From Arthrobacter gallicola (GTDB lineage Bacteria > Actinomycetota > Actinomycetes > Actinomycetales > Micrococcaceae), in assembly GCF_014836775.1 (NCBI RefSeq), contig NZ_JACSQD010000002.1, positions 527,717-591,716 of the forward strand: a stretch of DNA of 64,000 bases. The letters are read 5' to 3'. The translations under genes and the position numbers were made by a program. This document shows positions 1-9,297 of the stretch, in pieces. The notes under the pieces were generated by a model, which was given only the letters and a program-made list of their open reading frames with translations, had not been told where the DNA came from and ran no database searches. The stretch's first letter is position 1; each line of letters starts with the position of its first letter.

Positions 1-46
1 GCCCCAGCGTCTGGACGGTTGGGAGCCGGGTGGCAGGTGCTGGAGT

Positions 47-901
47 CTAGGAGGCGCGGGCCAGCTGGCGGATGGGAATCCAGCGTCCAGCCAGCCGGCG
101 GTAGGCGGCCGCTGCTCCGGTCATGTCTCCCTCGGCGAGGGATTCGATGCCCAGCCGCACGTCGGACGGGGAGTCGTCGGGATAGACCAGCTCCGCCACC
201 GGCCCGTAGTCCAGCTCCAGCACGGCATCCGGGGAGAAAACGTCCAGCCAGGCAACCAGATCGGTAAGTTCATCCAGCAGATCCAGTTCCGGTGCTGCCA
301 GCGCCAGAGCCGCCGCGGCATGCCGCGCCCGCTCAATGCACTGCTGGATCGGTGCGGAGAGCCGGACGGTGAGGACGCGGCCGTCGTCTTCAATAACCTC
401 TGCCTGATCGTCCTCATGGATCAGGACGAACCAGCCGAACGGCACCCCCCAGGTGGCCGAGCGGGTGTGGAGCTTAGCCAGGGAATCGGCAAAAGCATCC
501 GGATCGATGCGGGCTGCGTGGGCTTCGCGGGCGACCTCCGGCAGCAAAACGTCCACCAGCGGTCCGTTGACCGTCTCGCCGAGGGACTCGGCAGCCAAGG
601 ACGTCCGCACGGCCAGCTGATTGGGGCAGTAGAGGCGGGTGGTGGATCCATCCGGGCGGGGATGGTGCAGCACCCGGACCAGGTCCGTGGAATTATGCGG
701 GAAAGGATCCGAGACGGCCCGGACCAGGCGCCGGACAGCGTCGCTGCGCTCCAGGACCTCCGTCTCATGCCGGGCGCGGGAGCGCTGGGCCAGGATCCTT
801 AGCTGCTGCTCGTCGTCGAACGCATCCAGCGGTTCATAGACGCGGAGGTAGGACACGTAGGGGAACGTGTGCCACGCGGAACCTCCGGATGCCCCGGCCA
901 C
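47..901 (-). CDS. Conserved hypothetical protein, function unknown
   Basis: I do not recognise a functional domain in this 284-residue protein. It is soluble-looking and acidic, with no signal peptide or membrane segment and no cysteine cluster. The N-terminal part reads like an ordered core (FPYVSYLRVYEPLDAF near residues 13-28). A long Ala/Leu-rich helical stretch lies near residues 190-215, and the C-terminal third resembles a short helical-repeat region ending in AAAYRRLAGRWIPIRQ. Codon use matches the neighbouring core genes and the reading frame spans the region cleanly. It ends 2 bp short of the xthA-type gene upstream on the same strand, so the two are probably co-transcribed, with the nuclease gene first. 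The start codon is ATG. Proteins of this size and composition occur widely in Micrococcaceae, which supports a real gene but says nothing about its job. Confidence 0.75.
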   Translation of the reverse strand: MAGASGGSAWHTFPYVSYLRVYEPLDAFDDEQQLRILAQRSRARHETEVLERSDAVRRLVRAVSDPFPHNSTDLVRVLHHPRPDGSTTRLYCPNQLAVRTSLAAESLGETVNGPLVDVLLPEVAREAHAARIDPDAFADSLAKLHTRSATWGVPFGWFVLIHEDDQAEVIEDDGRVLTVRLSAPIQQCIERARHAAAALALAAPELDLLDELTDLVAWLDVFSPDAVLELDYGPVAELVYPDDSPSDVRLGIESLAEGDMTGAAAAYRRLAGRWIPIRQLARAS

Positions 902-903
902 GG

Positions 904-1734
<831 letters not shown>

Positions 1735-1950
1735 CGGCGTCCTGCGGTGCCGGCTCGCGCGTCCCTGGGGTTCGAGCGTCCCGGGCGAGTCCTGGGTGCT
1801 TGAGCCGGGTGCCCGCGTGGGTGTCTGGGGGCCGCCCTCCGAGCGGACCGGAACGGCGGCAACGAAATTCCTGTGCTCGCAGAACTCGCAAGGAATATTA
1901 AAGCCGCCTAACCCGGTCCGTCCGGCGCGCTGGTTCTGCGTCCAGGTCCG

Positions 1951-2187
1951 GGGTGCTGGATGGGCAGGTATGGCGGGTTCTGTGCGGTTTAGGTCGCCAA
2001 AGCTGCGCATCCGGCGTGTGGAAATCCGCTGGAAGGGGCCGCACGGCGGGGATATCGGCCTTGCGGGTGCTGGGTGGGCAGGTATGGCGGGTTCTGTTCG
2101 GTTTAGGTCGCCAGAGCTGCGCATCCAGCGTGTGGAAATCCGCTGGAGGGAGCCGCACGGCGGGGTTATCGGCTTTGCCGGTGCTGG
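1951..2187. repeat. 114-bp tandem direct repeat, two copies plus start of a third
   Basis: Copy 1 covers 1951-2064 and copy 2 covers 2065-2178. A third copy begins (GGTGCTGG at 2180-2187) and then diverges. The copies differ at only a handful of positions. The word GGTATGGCGG occurs at 1967 and 2081, exactly 114 bases apart. Because 114 is divisible by three, the array keeps a minus-strand frame open and makes a spurious N-terminal extension of the exonuclease gene. The whole gap 1735-2290 (556 bases) contains this array and otherwise nothing I can name. Confidence 0.9.
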
Positions 2188-2290
2188 GGAGCTCGGCTAG
2201 GGGTGGGGGACCGCATGATGCGAACCCCAATCCATCCGGCGAGGTCCTCTGCGACACGCGTTCCCCCTCCTATGCATACTGGGGGTGGCG

Positions 2291-3070
2291 CTACGCGGAG
2301 CCCGAAGACCGCAGCCTTGTGGTGAGCGCGTGGGCATGCTGGAGCAGCAGGCTGCCCAGCTCTGGACGCCGCTCAGCCGTGAAACGGGACTCGATGCCAG
2401 TGAGGCTCAGGGCCCACGCCGGCTGGCCTGCACCGTCAAAGACCGCTGCACCCATGCCCCAGCTGCCGGTGACGATCAGTTCCGGGTTGACTGCATACCC
2501 GGTGGCCCGGGTTTCGGCGATCCGGGCCCGGAGTGACTCCCGGTCATGCTCAGCACCAAATTCCCTGGAGAGGTCGGAGTGGGCGAGATAGCGCTCAATG
2601 GCGTCTTCGGGCAGAAAAGCCAGGATGGCGAGGCCCGCCGAGGCAACTCCCAGAGGAAAACGCTTACCTTCGTACAAAACGAACGATCTGATGGGGAAGG
2701 CCCCGTCTTCCCGCAGCAGGCACACGCTCTCATCCCCGCGGCGGACGGAGAAGAAGGCGCTCTCTCCGGTTGCTTCGGCGAGGGCCCTGACATGCTCGCG
2801 GGCGATGCCGGTGACGTCATAGCGCTCGGCAGCCACCGAGCCCATCAAATACAGCTCGGGGCCCAGCAGCCAGCGGCCGGTCCGCTGGTCATGATCCAGG
2901 AAACCCTCGGCCGCAAGCGAGGCCAGCAGCCGATGCGCGGTGGGACGCGGCAGTGACGTGCTGCGGGCGACGTCGCTGGTCCCGATGCCGTGAGGCATGG
3001 CGGCGCTGACGGTCCGCAGAACCTGCGAGAGGCGGTGGACTACCTGGGCGCCTTGGACCGTTTCCTTCAT
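2291..3070 (-). CDS. IclR-family transcriptional regulator of the adjacent CoA-transferase/thiolase operon
   Basis: This is a one-component regulator with an N-terminal winged helix-turn-helix (about residues 10-70, including the typical LPRPTAHRLLASLAAEGFL recognition segment) and a C-terminal IclR effector-binding domain (residues about 85-255, with the family-like GVASAGLAILAFLPE). It is 259 residues long from the chosen ATG at 3070. The frame extends to a start at 3106, but the extra 12 residues lie over the putative operator. It is divergent from the 3-oxoacid CoA-transferase genes, the classical arrangement for IclR proteins such as PcaR that control aromatic or keto-acid catabolism. 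Two near-identical 15-bp pseudo-palindromes sit next to the two start codons, which suggests it controls itself and the operon. The effector is not identifiable from sequence. Confidence 0.9.
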   Translation of the reverse strand: MKETVQGAQVVHRLSQVLRTVSAAMPHGIGTSDVARSTSLPRPTAHRLLASLAAEGFLDHDQRTGRWLLGPELYLMGSVAAERYDVTGIAREHVRALAEATGESAFFSVRRGDESVCLLREDGAFPIRSFVLYEGKRFPLGVASAGLAILAFLPEDAIERYLAHSDLSREFGAEHDRESLRARIAETRATGYAVNPELIVTGSWGMGAAVFDGAGQPAWALSLTGIESRFTAERRPELGSLLLQHAHALTTRLRSSGSA

Positions 3071-3085
3071 GTCCACATTATGAAC
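3071..3085. promoter_or_regulatory. Candidate IclR operator, regulator side
   Basis: GTCCACATTATGAAC abuts the start codon of the IclR gene. It is an imperfect palindrome of the size bound by IclR dimers and matches 11 of 15 positions with the site at 3193-3207 across the divergent promoter region. The regulatory role is inferred. Confidence 0.5.
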
Positions 3086-3192
3086 GCAGGTGCCTGTCCA
3101 AATCACGTTGTGAGCAGTTTTGTTGCTGCGCCAGCACTTCCTTGACCCCGAACTGGCAACTCCCTAGCGTCGATTCTCAGAGGTGGCACAAG

Positions 3193-3207
3193 GTCCACAA
3201 TGTGGTC
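3193..3207. promoter_or_regulatory. Candidate IclR operator, catabolic-operon side
   Basis: GTCCACAATGTGGTC is a near-perfect 15-bp palindrome (7-bp arms with one mismatch around a central base) placed 17 bases before the GTG start of the CoA-transferase alpha gene. Its similarity to the site at 3071-3085 supports a shared regulator, most simply the divergent IclR protein. Confidence 0.5.
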
Positions 3208-3223
3208 GGAGAGGTGTGAACAA

Positions 3224-3931
3224 GTGGGGTCAAAGACTTTTAGCAGCGCAGCGGAGGCCTTGGCCGGAACCGTGCGTGACGGGATGACCATCGCGGTGGG
3301 CGGATTCGGCCTCAGCGGCATCCCGGCCAACCTCATCCAGGCACTGCGGGACAGCGGTGTCACCGGGCTGACCATTGTTTCCAACAACATGGGCGTGGAC
3401 GGCAAAGGCCTTGGGCTGCTGCTGGAAAACAAGCAGGTGTCCAAAGTGCTGGGTTCCTACGTCGGTGAGAACAAGCTGTTCGCGGAGCAGTATCTGTCCG
3501 GGGACCTCGAGGTGGAGTTTGTGCCGCAGGGAACTCTCGCGGAACGGCTGCGTGCCGGCGGCTCCGGGATTCCGGCGTTCTACACGCCCACCGGAGTGGG
3601 GACACCAGTGGCGGAGGGTAAACCGGAAGCAGTTTTCGATGGACAGCGGGCCATCCTTGAGCGCGGCATCATTGCCGATGTTTCCCTGGTGCGGGCGCAC
3701 CAGGCAGATCCGGAAGGAAACCTGCGGTACCGGATGACGGCGCAGAACTTCAACCCGCTGGTTGCCATGGCCGGACGGCTCACCATCGCCGAGGCTGAGG
3801 TGCTGCGGCAGGACTTCCTGGACCCGGACCAGATACATACGCCCGGCATTTACGTCCAACGGGTCGTGGGTGCGGGAAATGCCGAAAAACACATCGAGCA
3901 GCGGACCGTTCGGGTCCGGACGGAGGCTTAG
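3224..3931 (+). CDS. 3-oxoacid CoA-transferase, subunit A
   Basis: This is the alpha subunit of a family I CoA-transferase, which moves CoA from succinyl-CoA to acetoacetate or 3-oxoadipate. The N-terminal part carries the CoA-binding signature [19 protein letters not shown], and the remainder ([24 protein letters not shown]) is typical of ScoA/PcaI/AtoD subunits. I place the start at GTG 3224 (235 residues), which gives the usual family N-terminus and has GAGAGG nine bases upstream. An ATG at 3200 lies inside the putative operator. The beta subunit follows after 5 bases and a thiolase overlaps that, forming a compact three-gene operon. Without other aromatic-degradation genes nearby, acetoacetate breakdown is as likely as the beta-ketoadipate pathway, so no gene symbol is given. 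Confidence 0.9.
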   Translation: MGSKTFSSAAEALAGTVRDGMTIAVGGFGLSGIPANLIQALRDSGVTGLTIVSNNMGVDGKGLGLLLENKQVSKVLGSYVGENKLFAEQYLSGDLEVEFVPQGTLAERLRAGGSGIPAFYTPTGVGTPVAEGKPEAVFDGQRAILERGIIADVSLVRAHQADPEGNLRYRMTAQNFNPLVAMAGRLTIAEAEVLRQDFLDPDQIHTPGIYVQRVVGAGNAEKHIEQRTVRVRTEA

Positions 3932-3936
3932 AGCAT

Positions 3937-4584
3937 ATGTGGACACGAGACGAGATGGCGGCCATTGCTGCCTCCGAGCTGCAGGACGGCCAGTACGTCA
4001 ACCTTGGGATCGGCATCCCCACCCTGGTGGCTAACCATCTGCCCGACGGCGTGAACGTGTCCCTGCAAAGCGAAAACGGGCTGCTGGGGATGGGTCCGTT
4101 TCCGTTCGACGGGGATGAGGACGCCGATCTGATCAATGCCGGCAAGCAGACCGTGACCGTACTTCCGGGCGGCAGTTTCTTCGACTCGGCGACGTCCTTC
4201 GGCATGATCCGCGGCGGCCATGTGCAGACAGCCATTCTGGGGGCACTTCAGGTATCCGCCGCCGGTGATCTGGCGAACTGGACCATCCCCGGCAAACTTG
4301 TCAAAGGGATGGGCGGGGCGATGGACCTGGTCGCCGGAACTCCGCGAGTCATCGTGATCACCGATCATGTCTCCAAGGACGGGGAACCGAAAATCGTGCA
4401 GCAGTGCGACCTGCCGCTGACCGGTGTTGGCGTGGTTGACCGCATCATCACCGACCGTGCCGTTTTTGACATTGTCGACGGCGGACTGGTGCTTCGGCGC
4501 ACAGCACCCGGAGTGCGGCCGGAGGATCTGGAAGCCTGCACCTCCGCACCGTTTCTGGTCGACCTGGAAACAGCTGCAGCATGA
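3937..4584 (+). CDS. 3-oxoacid CoA-transferase, subunit B
   Basis: This is the beta subunit of the same family I CoA-transferase (215 residues). The segment [17 protein letters not shown] followed by [12 protein letters not shown] contains the conserved catalytic glutamate (SENG motif), which forms the glutamyl-CoA thioester during transfer. The downstream [22 protein letters not shown] and [12 protein letters not shown] segments are also family hallmarks. It starts at ATG 3937, 5 bases after the alpha-subunit stop, and its stop overlaps the start of the thiolase gene (ATGA), so the three proteins are probably translated in balanced amounts. Substrate choice between acetoacetate and 3-oxoadipate cannot be read from the sequence by eye. 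Confidence 0.92.
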   Translation: MWTRDEMAAIAASELQDGQYVNLGIGIPTLVANHLPDGVNVSLQSENGLLGMGPFPFDGDEDADLINAGKQTVTVLPGGSFFDSATSFGMIRGGHVQTAILGALQVSAAGDLANWTIPGKLVKGMGGAMDLVAGTPRVIVITDHVSKDGEPKIVQQCDLPLTGVGVVDRIITDRAVFDIVDGGLVLRRTAPGVRPEDLEACTSAPFLVDLETAAA

Positions 4585-5750
4585 AGGCGCTGGTAGCCGG
4601 ATATGCCCGGACTCCCTTCGCCCGATTCAACGGGGTGCTGGGCTCCGTTCCGGCAACGGAGCTGGGAGGTCATGCGGCGGCCGCAGCGCTGCGGCGGGCC
4701 GGTATCCGCCCCGATCAGGTGGACCGGCTGGTGGCGGGGCAGGTGCTGCAGGGCGGAGCCGGCCAGAATCCAGCCCGGCAAACCGCCGTGGCGGCAGGTA
4801 TCGCGTTGAACGTCCCGGCCCTGACTCTGAACGCCGTCTGCCTCTCCGGGATGGAAGCCGTTGCCGAAGCCGCCAGGCTGGTTGCTACGGGGGAAGCTGA
4901 CGTGGTGGTCGCCGTCGGCCAGGAATCCATGACCCGGGCGCCGCACCTTTTCCACGGCAGGCAAGGGCAGCGCTACGGAGCGTTGGAAGTGCTCGACTCC
5001 CTGGAATCCGACGGGCTGAGCGATGCCTTTGAGCGCCGTTCCATGGGCGCATCGACCGAGGACGGGAACACTGAGCTGGGTTTGGACCGGGAAACCCAGG
5101 ACGCCTGGGCCGCCCGTTCACACCAGTTCGCGGCGGTGCACGCGTCCGCGCTGGCGGCGGAAATAGCCCCCTATACGGTGGCGTCCCGGCGCGGGGAAAC
5201 GGTGGTCGACGCCGACGACGGCGTGCGCCCGGACAGCACCGCGCCCTCGCTTGCCGGGCTGCGTACCGCCTTTGCCGGGGACGGAACCATCACCGCCGGA
5301 AACTCATCTCAGATCAGCGACGGCGCGGCCGCGGTGGTAGTTGTCAGTCCTGAAGCTGCCGGACGTCTGGGGCTGAACCCGCTGGCGGTGATTGAATCCC
5401 ATGCGCTCGTGGCGGGGCCGGGGGTGCGGCTGCATGCCCAGCCGGCTAACGCCATCCTTGCCGCGTTGAAGGGGGTGGCGGCGGAGGTCGAGGACCTGGC
5501 CGTGGTGGAGATTAACGAGGCGTTTGCCGCCGTCGCCGTCCACTCGGCGCAGCTGCTGGGTGTGGATCCGCAACGGGTCAATCCGCGAAGCGGGGCCATC
5601 GCCCTGGGGCATCCCATCGGGGCCTCCGGAGCGCGCATCGTCGGGTCCCTGGCGCTTCAGCTGGCCGCGAAGGGCCCCGGCGCATGGGGTGCTGCTGCGA
5701 TTTGCGGCGGCGGCGGGCAGGGCAGCGCTGTGGTCCTGCGCTCGGTTTAG
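4581..5750 (+). CDS. Thiolase (acetyl-CoA C-acetyltransferase type)
   Basis: This 389-residue thiolase cleaves 3-oxoacyl-CoA into acetyl-CoA and a shortened acyl-CoA. The acylated cysteine lies in [11 protein letters not shown] (about residue 89). The C-terminal half carries EINEAFA, the [10 protein letters not shown] motif with its catalytic His, and CGGGGQG with the second Cys. The [19 protein letters not shown] segment looks like acetoacetyl-CoA thiolases rather than the typical 3-oxoadipyl-CoA thiolase PcaF, which favours a role in acetoacetate or short-chain keto-acid use after the adjacent CoA-transferase makes acetoacetyl-CoA. It overlaps the upstream gene by 4 bases and is the last gene of the operon, followed by a strong bidirectional hairpin. 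Confidence 0.92.
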   Translation: MKALVAGYARTPFARFNGVLGSVPATELGGHAAAAALRRAGIRPDQVDRLVAGQVLQGGAGQNPARQTAVAAGIALNVPALTLNAVCLSGMEAVAEAARLVATGEADVVVAVGQESMTRAPHLFHGRQGQRYGALEVLDSLESDGLSDAFERRSMGASTEDGNTELGLDRETQDAWAARSHQFAAVHASALAAEIAPYTVASRRGETVVDADDGVRPDSTAPSLAGLRTAFAGDGTITAGNSSQISDGAAAVVVVSPEAAGRLGLNPLAVIESHALVAGPGVRLHAQPANAILAALKGVAAEVEDLAVVEINEAFAAVAVHSAQLLGVDPQRVNPRSGAIALGHPIGASGARIVGSLALQLAAKGPGAWGAAAICGGGGQGSAVVLRSV

Positions 5751-5755
5751 GCACC

Positions 5756-5794
5756 CCGTTCCGGTCAGCCGCGCACCGCGGCGGACCGGAACGG
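5756..5794. terminator. Bidirectional terminator-like hairpin between convergent genes
   Basis: An 11-bp outer stem (CCGTTCCGGTC at 5756 with GACCGGAACGG at 5784) encloses a nested 6-bp stem (GCCGCG/CGCGGC) with a CAC loop. It lies between the convergent thiolase and nadE genes and has no U-tract, as is common for actinobacterial terminators. Confidence 0.75.
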
Positions 5795-5817
5795 CAACTA
5801 CGGGTGCGGGACCCGCC

Positions 5818-6639
5818 CTACTTCCACCAGGAATCAAGCACAGAGACCGGGGTCGTGCGCTTGTGCCGGGTGGCGAGGTAGCGCTTCTCGATCTTCTCGG
5901 CGGTTTCCTCGGAGACTTCGCGGCCCTCGAGGTAGTCGTCGATCTGGTCGTAGCTGATGCCCAGTTCCGTCTCGTCCGTCTGGCCTGGGACGCCGTCGAG
6001 CAGGTCGGCGGTCGGGACCTTGCCGGCCAGGGCGTCGGAAGCGCCGAGGAAGGAAACCAGCTGCCGTACCTGGCGCTTGTTGAGGCCGAACAGCGGCAGG
6101 ATGTCTGCGCCGCCGTCGCCGTACTTGGTAAAGAATCCGGTCACGGATTCGGCGCCGTGATCGGTGCCGATGACCAGCAGGTTGTGTTGGCCGCCAACGG
6201 CGTACTGGGCGGTCATCCGGACCCGGGCCTTGATGTTGCCCTTGTTGAAGTCGCTGAGGTTCTCACCGGACATGGCGGCGTATTCCTTCTCGAAGCCGTC
6301 CACGGCGTCCGCGATGTTGTACACCCAGGAGGTTTTGGGCTGGATGAACTCCAGGGCGGCCTGGGCATCGTCCTCATCGTGCTGCACACGGTAGGGCAGG
6401 CGGAGGGCGATGAAGTCCGCGTCGGTGCCCTCGGCGTTCAGCTCTTCGACGGCGAGCTGGGCCAGGCGCCCGGCCAGGGTGGAATCCACGCCGCCGCTGA
6501 TGCCCAGCACGAATCCCGCGGTGCGGGAAGCGGACATGTACTCCTTGAGGAAGCCCACCCGCCGGCGGACCTCCGCAGCCGGATCGATGCTGGGCTGCAC
6601 GCCCATTTCGGCAATGATTTGTGCTTGTAGTTCGCGCAT
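5818..6639 (-). CDS. nadE: NAD+ synthetase, ammonia-dependent type
   Basis: This enzyme catalyses the last step of NAD+ biosynthesis, amidating deamido-NAD+ with ammonia and ATP. The PP-loop SGGVDS is at residues 48-53, and the protein is 273 residues from the ATG at 6639, almost exactly the size of E. coli NadE. Its N-terminus ([18 protein letters not shown]) aligns with that enzyme. There is no N-terminal nitrilase (glutaminase) domain, so it is the single-domain ammonia-dependent form. The segments [24 protein letters not shown] and [14 protein letters not shown] are further hallmarks. A TTG six codons upstream (6657) is a less likely start. It is transcribed alone and is convergent with the thiolase operon. 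Confidence 0.95.
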   Translation of the reverse strand: MRELQAQIIAEMGVQPSIDPAAEVRRRVGFLKEYMSASRTAGFVLGISGGVDSTLAGRLAQLAVEELNAEGTDADFIALRLPYRVQHDEDDAQAALEFIQPKTSWVYNIADAVDGFEKEYAAMSGENLSDFNKGNIKARVRMTAQYAVGGQHNLLVIGTDHGAESVTGFFTKYGDGGADILPLFGLNKRQVRQLVSFLGASDALAGKVPTADLLDGVPGQTDETELGISYDQIDDYLEGREVSEETAEKIEKRYLATRHKRTTPVSVLDSWWK

Positions 6640-6789
6640 GGCGTTCAGCCTATCCAACGCGGGCTGAATCCAGCAGGCTCAATGGAGCAGGTCCGGTGCC
6701 GCAGGTGATGCGAATCACCCTGGCCGGAGGGTGTGGATGCAGTGCCGGAAGCCGGAAGCAGGCCGGGGTGCTCCGATAGGATGAGGACC

Positions 6790-7359
6790 ATGACTTCCCC
6801 GCAGACTGCCGCGTCCCGTGCCCGCCTCCTGGAACTAATCAAGGAACTGGCGGTGGTGCGTGGAAAGGTGATCCTCTCCAGCGGCAAGGAAGCCGACTAC
6901 TACATTGACCTGCGCCGCGTCACGCTCCAGCACGAAGCCTCCCAGCTGGTCGGCGAAGTAATGCTGGACATGATCGAATCCGCCGGGATCAGCTTCCAGA
7001 GCGCCGGCGGCCTGACCATGGGGGCAGACCCCGTGGGCACGGCCGTGATGAACGCTTCGGTCCGCGCCGGCGGCACGGTGGACGCCTTCGTGGTCCGCAA
7101 AGCACAGAAGTCCTACGGCATGGGCCGCCAGGTGGAGGGTCCGGATGTCTCCGGCCGCGACGTCGTGGTGCTGGAGGACACCTCCACCACCGGCGGATCC
7201 GCGCTTGCCGCCGTCGAAGGTGTCCGCAAGGCGGGCGGTAACGTGGTGGCCGTCGCGGTGATTGTGGACCGCGATACCGGTGCCAAGGAACGGATCGAAG
7301 CCGAAGCCGGCGTCCCGTACCTGTTCGCCTTCGGCAAGGATGAACTCGGCCTCGACTAG
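6790..7359 (+). CDS. pyrE: Orotate phosphoribosyltransferase
   Basis: This enzyme transfers phosphoribose from PRPP to orotate to form OMP in pyrimidine synthesis. The PRPP-binding motif VVVLEDTSTTGGSA lies near residues 117-130. FVVRKAQKSYGMGRQVEG carries the catalytic lysine region, and the N-terminal SGKEADYYIDLR is typical. I chose the ATG at 6790 (189 residues). A -10-like TAGGAT at 6777-6782 ends 7 bases before it, so the mRNA may be leaderless, although the in-frame ATG at 6781 with no ribosome-binding site remains possible. The alpha/beta hydrolase gene follows 24 bases downstream and is probably co-transcribed. The gene sits away from the other pyrimidine genes, as is usual in Micrococcaceae. 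Confidence 0.94.
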   Translation: MTSPQTAASRARLLELIKELAVVRGKVILSSGKEADYYIDLRRVTLQHEASQLVGEVMLDMIESAGISFQSAGGLTMGADPVGTAVMNASVRAGGTVDAFVVRKAQKSYGMGRQVEGPDVSGRDVVVLEDTSTTGGSALAAVEGVRKAGGNVVAVAVIVDRDTGAKERIEAEAGVPYLFAFGKDELGLD

Positions 7360-7383
7360 GTCCAACACCTGCAGCGGGAGCCT

Positions 7384-8391
7384 ATGACGGATGACCCAGA
7401 GAAGGTCCTGCGCTCCGCGTCGGACCTGGGGCGCTATTCCCGGCGGCGGTTCCTGGTGGGAGCCGCCGCAGGCCTGACGCTGGCCACTGACCTGTTTGTC
7501 ACCCGGCTCATCCAGGAGGGCCGCGAGGAACTGGAAATCCTGCCGGTGCGCGACGACGAAGCGGCCTCCCGCTTCCCGCGGGCCATGTGGTTCCTGTTTC
7601 CCGGGTACAAGACCAGCTGGGAAGAAGCCGTCTGGATCCTCAATTCGCTGCGGCCGGCCCTGGCCAGCCGCGGCCAGCTGGCCGCCGTCGGCTACTCCAA
7701 CAAGGGCCTGGACGTGGACACGGTGGAAGCCGAGGTTTTCCGCTACATCCGCACCCGCCGGATTAACCGCGTCTACTTTTACGGGCACAGTTTCGGCGGG
7801 ATGCTCGCCGTGGAAATCGCTGCCCGGCTGCTGGCCCGCGGTGTGCAGGTGGAAATCATTGTTCTGGACTCCAGCCCGTCCGGCCGGTTCGATGTGCTGG
7901 ACGCAGGCATGATCCGGGGCGTGGTTTTCCTCTACGAGGCCGGCGCGCGGATCCCCAGCACCCTCCGCGGCGGGTACGAGCTGGGGGAGCGGATCCTGCA
8001 CAAGGACGAACGCAGTTGGAGCACCATCGCGGATCAGACGCTGGAGCAGCTCTCGCCGCTGGCGCCGTCGAGCACCCTGATCCAGTCCGAATCGTCCTAC
8101 ATTTACCACTACAACGCAGCAGCCTTCGCCGGGGCCATCGGGAAGGCCGAGCTGGCGTTCCTCGGCAACCCGGCCGACACCACGGTGAATTATTACACCG
8201 CCCGGCAGCGCTGGACCGAACTGTTCCCGCAGAACATGGTCTCCAACGCCCTGGTCACCGACGGCGCCCGTCCGGCGCACGCCAGTCCGCAGTGGAACCC
8301 GGTGATTTACCAGCGGGCGGTCCAAGACATCCTGGACACCTACGCGCCCCTGCCGGCCACCGGCGGGGGCGGCAGCAAAACGCCGTTCTAG
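7384..8391 (+). CDS. Predicted secreted or membrane-anchored alpha/beta hydrolase
   Basis: This 335-residue protein has a twin-arginine-like N-terminal region (SRRRFLVGAAAG, residues about 19-30) followed by a hydrophobic stretch, suggesting Tat export or an N-terminal anchor. The nucleophile elbow YGHSFGG places the catalytic Ser near residue 136. Upstream FLFPGYKTSWEE resembles the oxyanion-hole loop. The substrate cannot be predicted: no dedicated lipase, esterase or protease signature is visible. A weak SD-like GGGAG precedes the ATG. It lies 24 bases after pyrE, and its last four bases overlap the end of the convergent HAD phosphatase gene. Confidence 0.82.
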   Translation: MTDDPEKVLRSASDLGRYSRRRFLVGAAAGLTLATDLFVTRLIQEGREELEILPVRDDEAASRFPRAMWFLFPGYKTSWEEAVWILNSLRPALASRGQLAAVGYSNKGLDVDTVEAEVFRYIRTRRINRVYFYGHSFGGMLAVEIAARLLARGVQVEIIVLDSSPSGRFDVLDAGMIRGVVFLYEAGARIPSTLRGGYELGERILHKDERSWSTIADQTLEQLSPLAPSSTLIQSESSYIYHYNAAAFAGAIGKAELAFLGNPADTTVNYYTARQRWTELFPQNMVSNALVTDGARPAHASPQWNPVIYQRAVQDILDTYAPLPATGGGGSKTPF

Positions 8392-9179
8392 ACGGTGTTG
8401 ATCAGGTCCGCCACGGAATTAATGACCTGGGACGGGCGGAACGGATAGCGGCTGATGTCCTCCCGCTGGGTGATCCCGGAGAGCACCAGCACCGTGGTCA
8501 GCCCGGCTTCGATGCCCGCGACGATGTCCGTGTCCATCCGGTCCCCGATCATGCCGGTGGTTTCCGAGTGCGCGTCGATCTTGTTCATGGCCGAGCGGAA
8601 CATCATCGGGTTTGGCTTGCCCACAATGTAGGGGGCGCGGTCGGTGGCGGCGGTAATCAGTGCCGCGATCGCACCCGTCGCCGGGATGGGTCCCTCCGCG
8701 GAGGGACCGGTGACATCCGGGTTGGTGGCGATGAACCGGGCCCCGTCCAGAATCAGCCGGATGGCCTTGGTGATGGTGCCGAAGGAATAGGTCCGGGTTT
8801 CGCCCAGGACCACGTAGTCCGGGTTCGTGTCCGTGAGGATCAGCCCCGCCTCATGCAGCGCCGTCGTCAGTCCCGCCTCGCCGATCACGAAGGCGCGGCC
8901 CGGCGAAGAGGAGTTCTTGAGCTGGTCCTTGAGGAACTCCGCGGTGGCCAGCGCCGAGGTCCAGAGGTTTTCCTCCGGAACTTCCAGGCCGGACGCATGC
9001 AGCCGGGCGGCCAGGTCCCGCGGCGTGTAAATCGAGTTGTTGGTCAGCACCAGGAACCGCTTGGAGGTGTCCACCCAGCGGTTGATCAGCTCCGAAGCTC
9101 CCGGAATCGGCTGGTTCTCATGAACCAGTACCCCGTCCATGTCGGTCAGCCAGCACTCGATGTTCTCGTTTTCGCCCAC
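8388..9179 (-). CDS. HAD-IIA family phosphatase (NagD-like)
   Basis: This is a haloacid-dehalogenase-superfamily phosphohydrolase of subfamily IIA (263 residues). Motif I is DMDGVL (nucleophile Asp near residue 13, acid Asp two residues later), motif II is in LVLTNNS, and the C-terminal motif is GDRMDTDIVAG. The cap region between motifs II and III and the segment VGKPNPMMFRSAM match NagD/PGPase-type enzymes acting on small phosphate esters. It starts at GTG 9179 with AGAGGGG upstream. It converges on and overlaps the hydrolase gene by 4 bases, and is divergent from the RNA methyltransferase gene. Confidence 0.9.
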   Translation of the reverse strand: MGENENIECWLTDMDGVLVHENQPIPGASELINRWVDTSKRFLVLTNNSIYTPRDLAARLHASGLEVPEENLWTSALATAEFLKDQLKNSSSPGRAFVIGEAGLTTALHEAGLILTDTNPDYVVLGETRTYSFGTITKAIRLILDGARFIATNPDVTGPSAEGPIPATGAIAALITAATDRAPYIVGKPNPMMFRSAMNKIDAHSETTGMIGDRMDTDIVAGIEAGLTTVLVLSGITQREDISRYPFRPSQVINSVADLINTV

Positions 9180-9297
9180 GGTTCCCCTCTTCCTGCGCTT
9201 GCTCCTGGCAGTTCTGCGTGCCGGACGACGCCGGCACAGACCTCCTCCGCCCGGTGCGGATGCGGGATGGTCCAGTCTTTCACCTTACGCTGGAAGG

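Noticed and set aside
1735..2124. A 390-base N-terminal extension of exonuclease III
   Set aside because: The extension is translated from tandem repeats, shows no family similarity, and a good ribosome site with ATG exists at 1734.
4581..5750. 3-oxoadipyl-CoA thiolase (PcaF) and hence a certain beta-ketoadipate pathway
   Set aside because: The C-terminal signature is of the acetoacetyl-CoA thiolase type and no other pca genes are present, so the pathway is left open.
6835..8325. A 496-codon minus-strand open frame
   Set aside because: Antisense to pyrE and the alpha/beta hydrolase. No recognisable domain and composition typical of a shadow frame.
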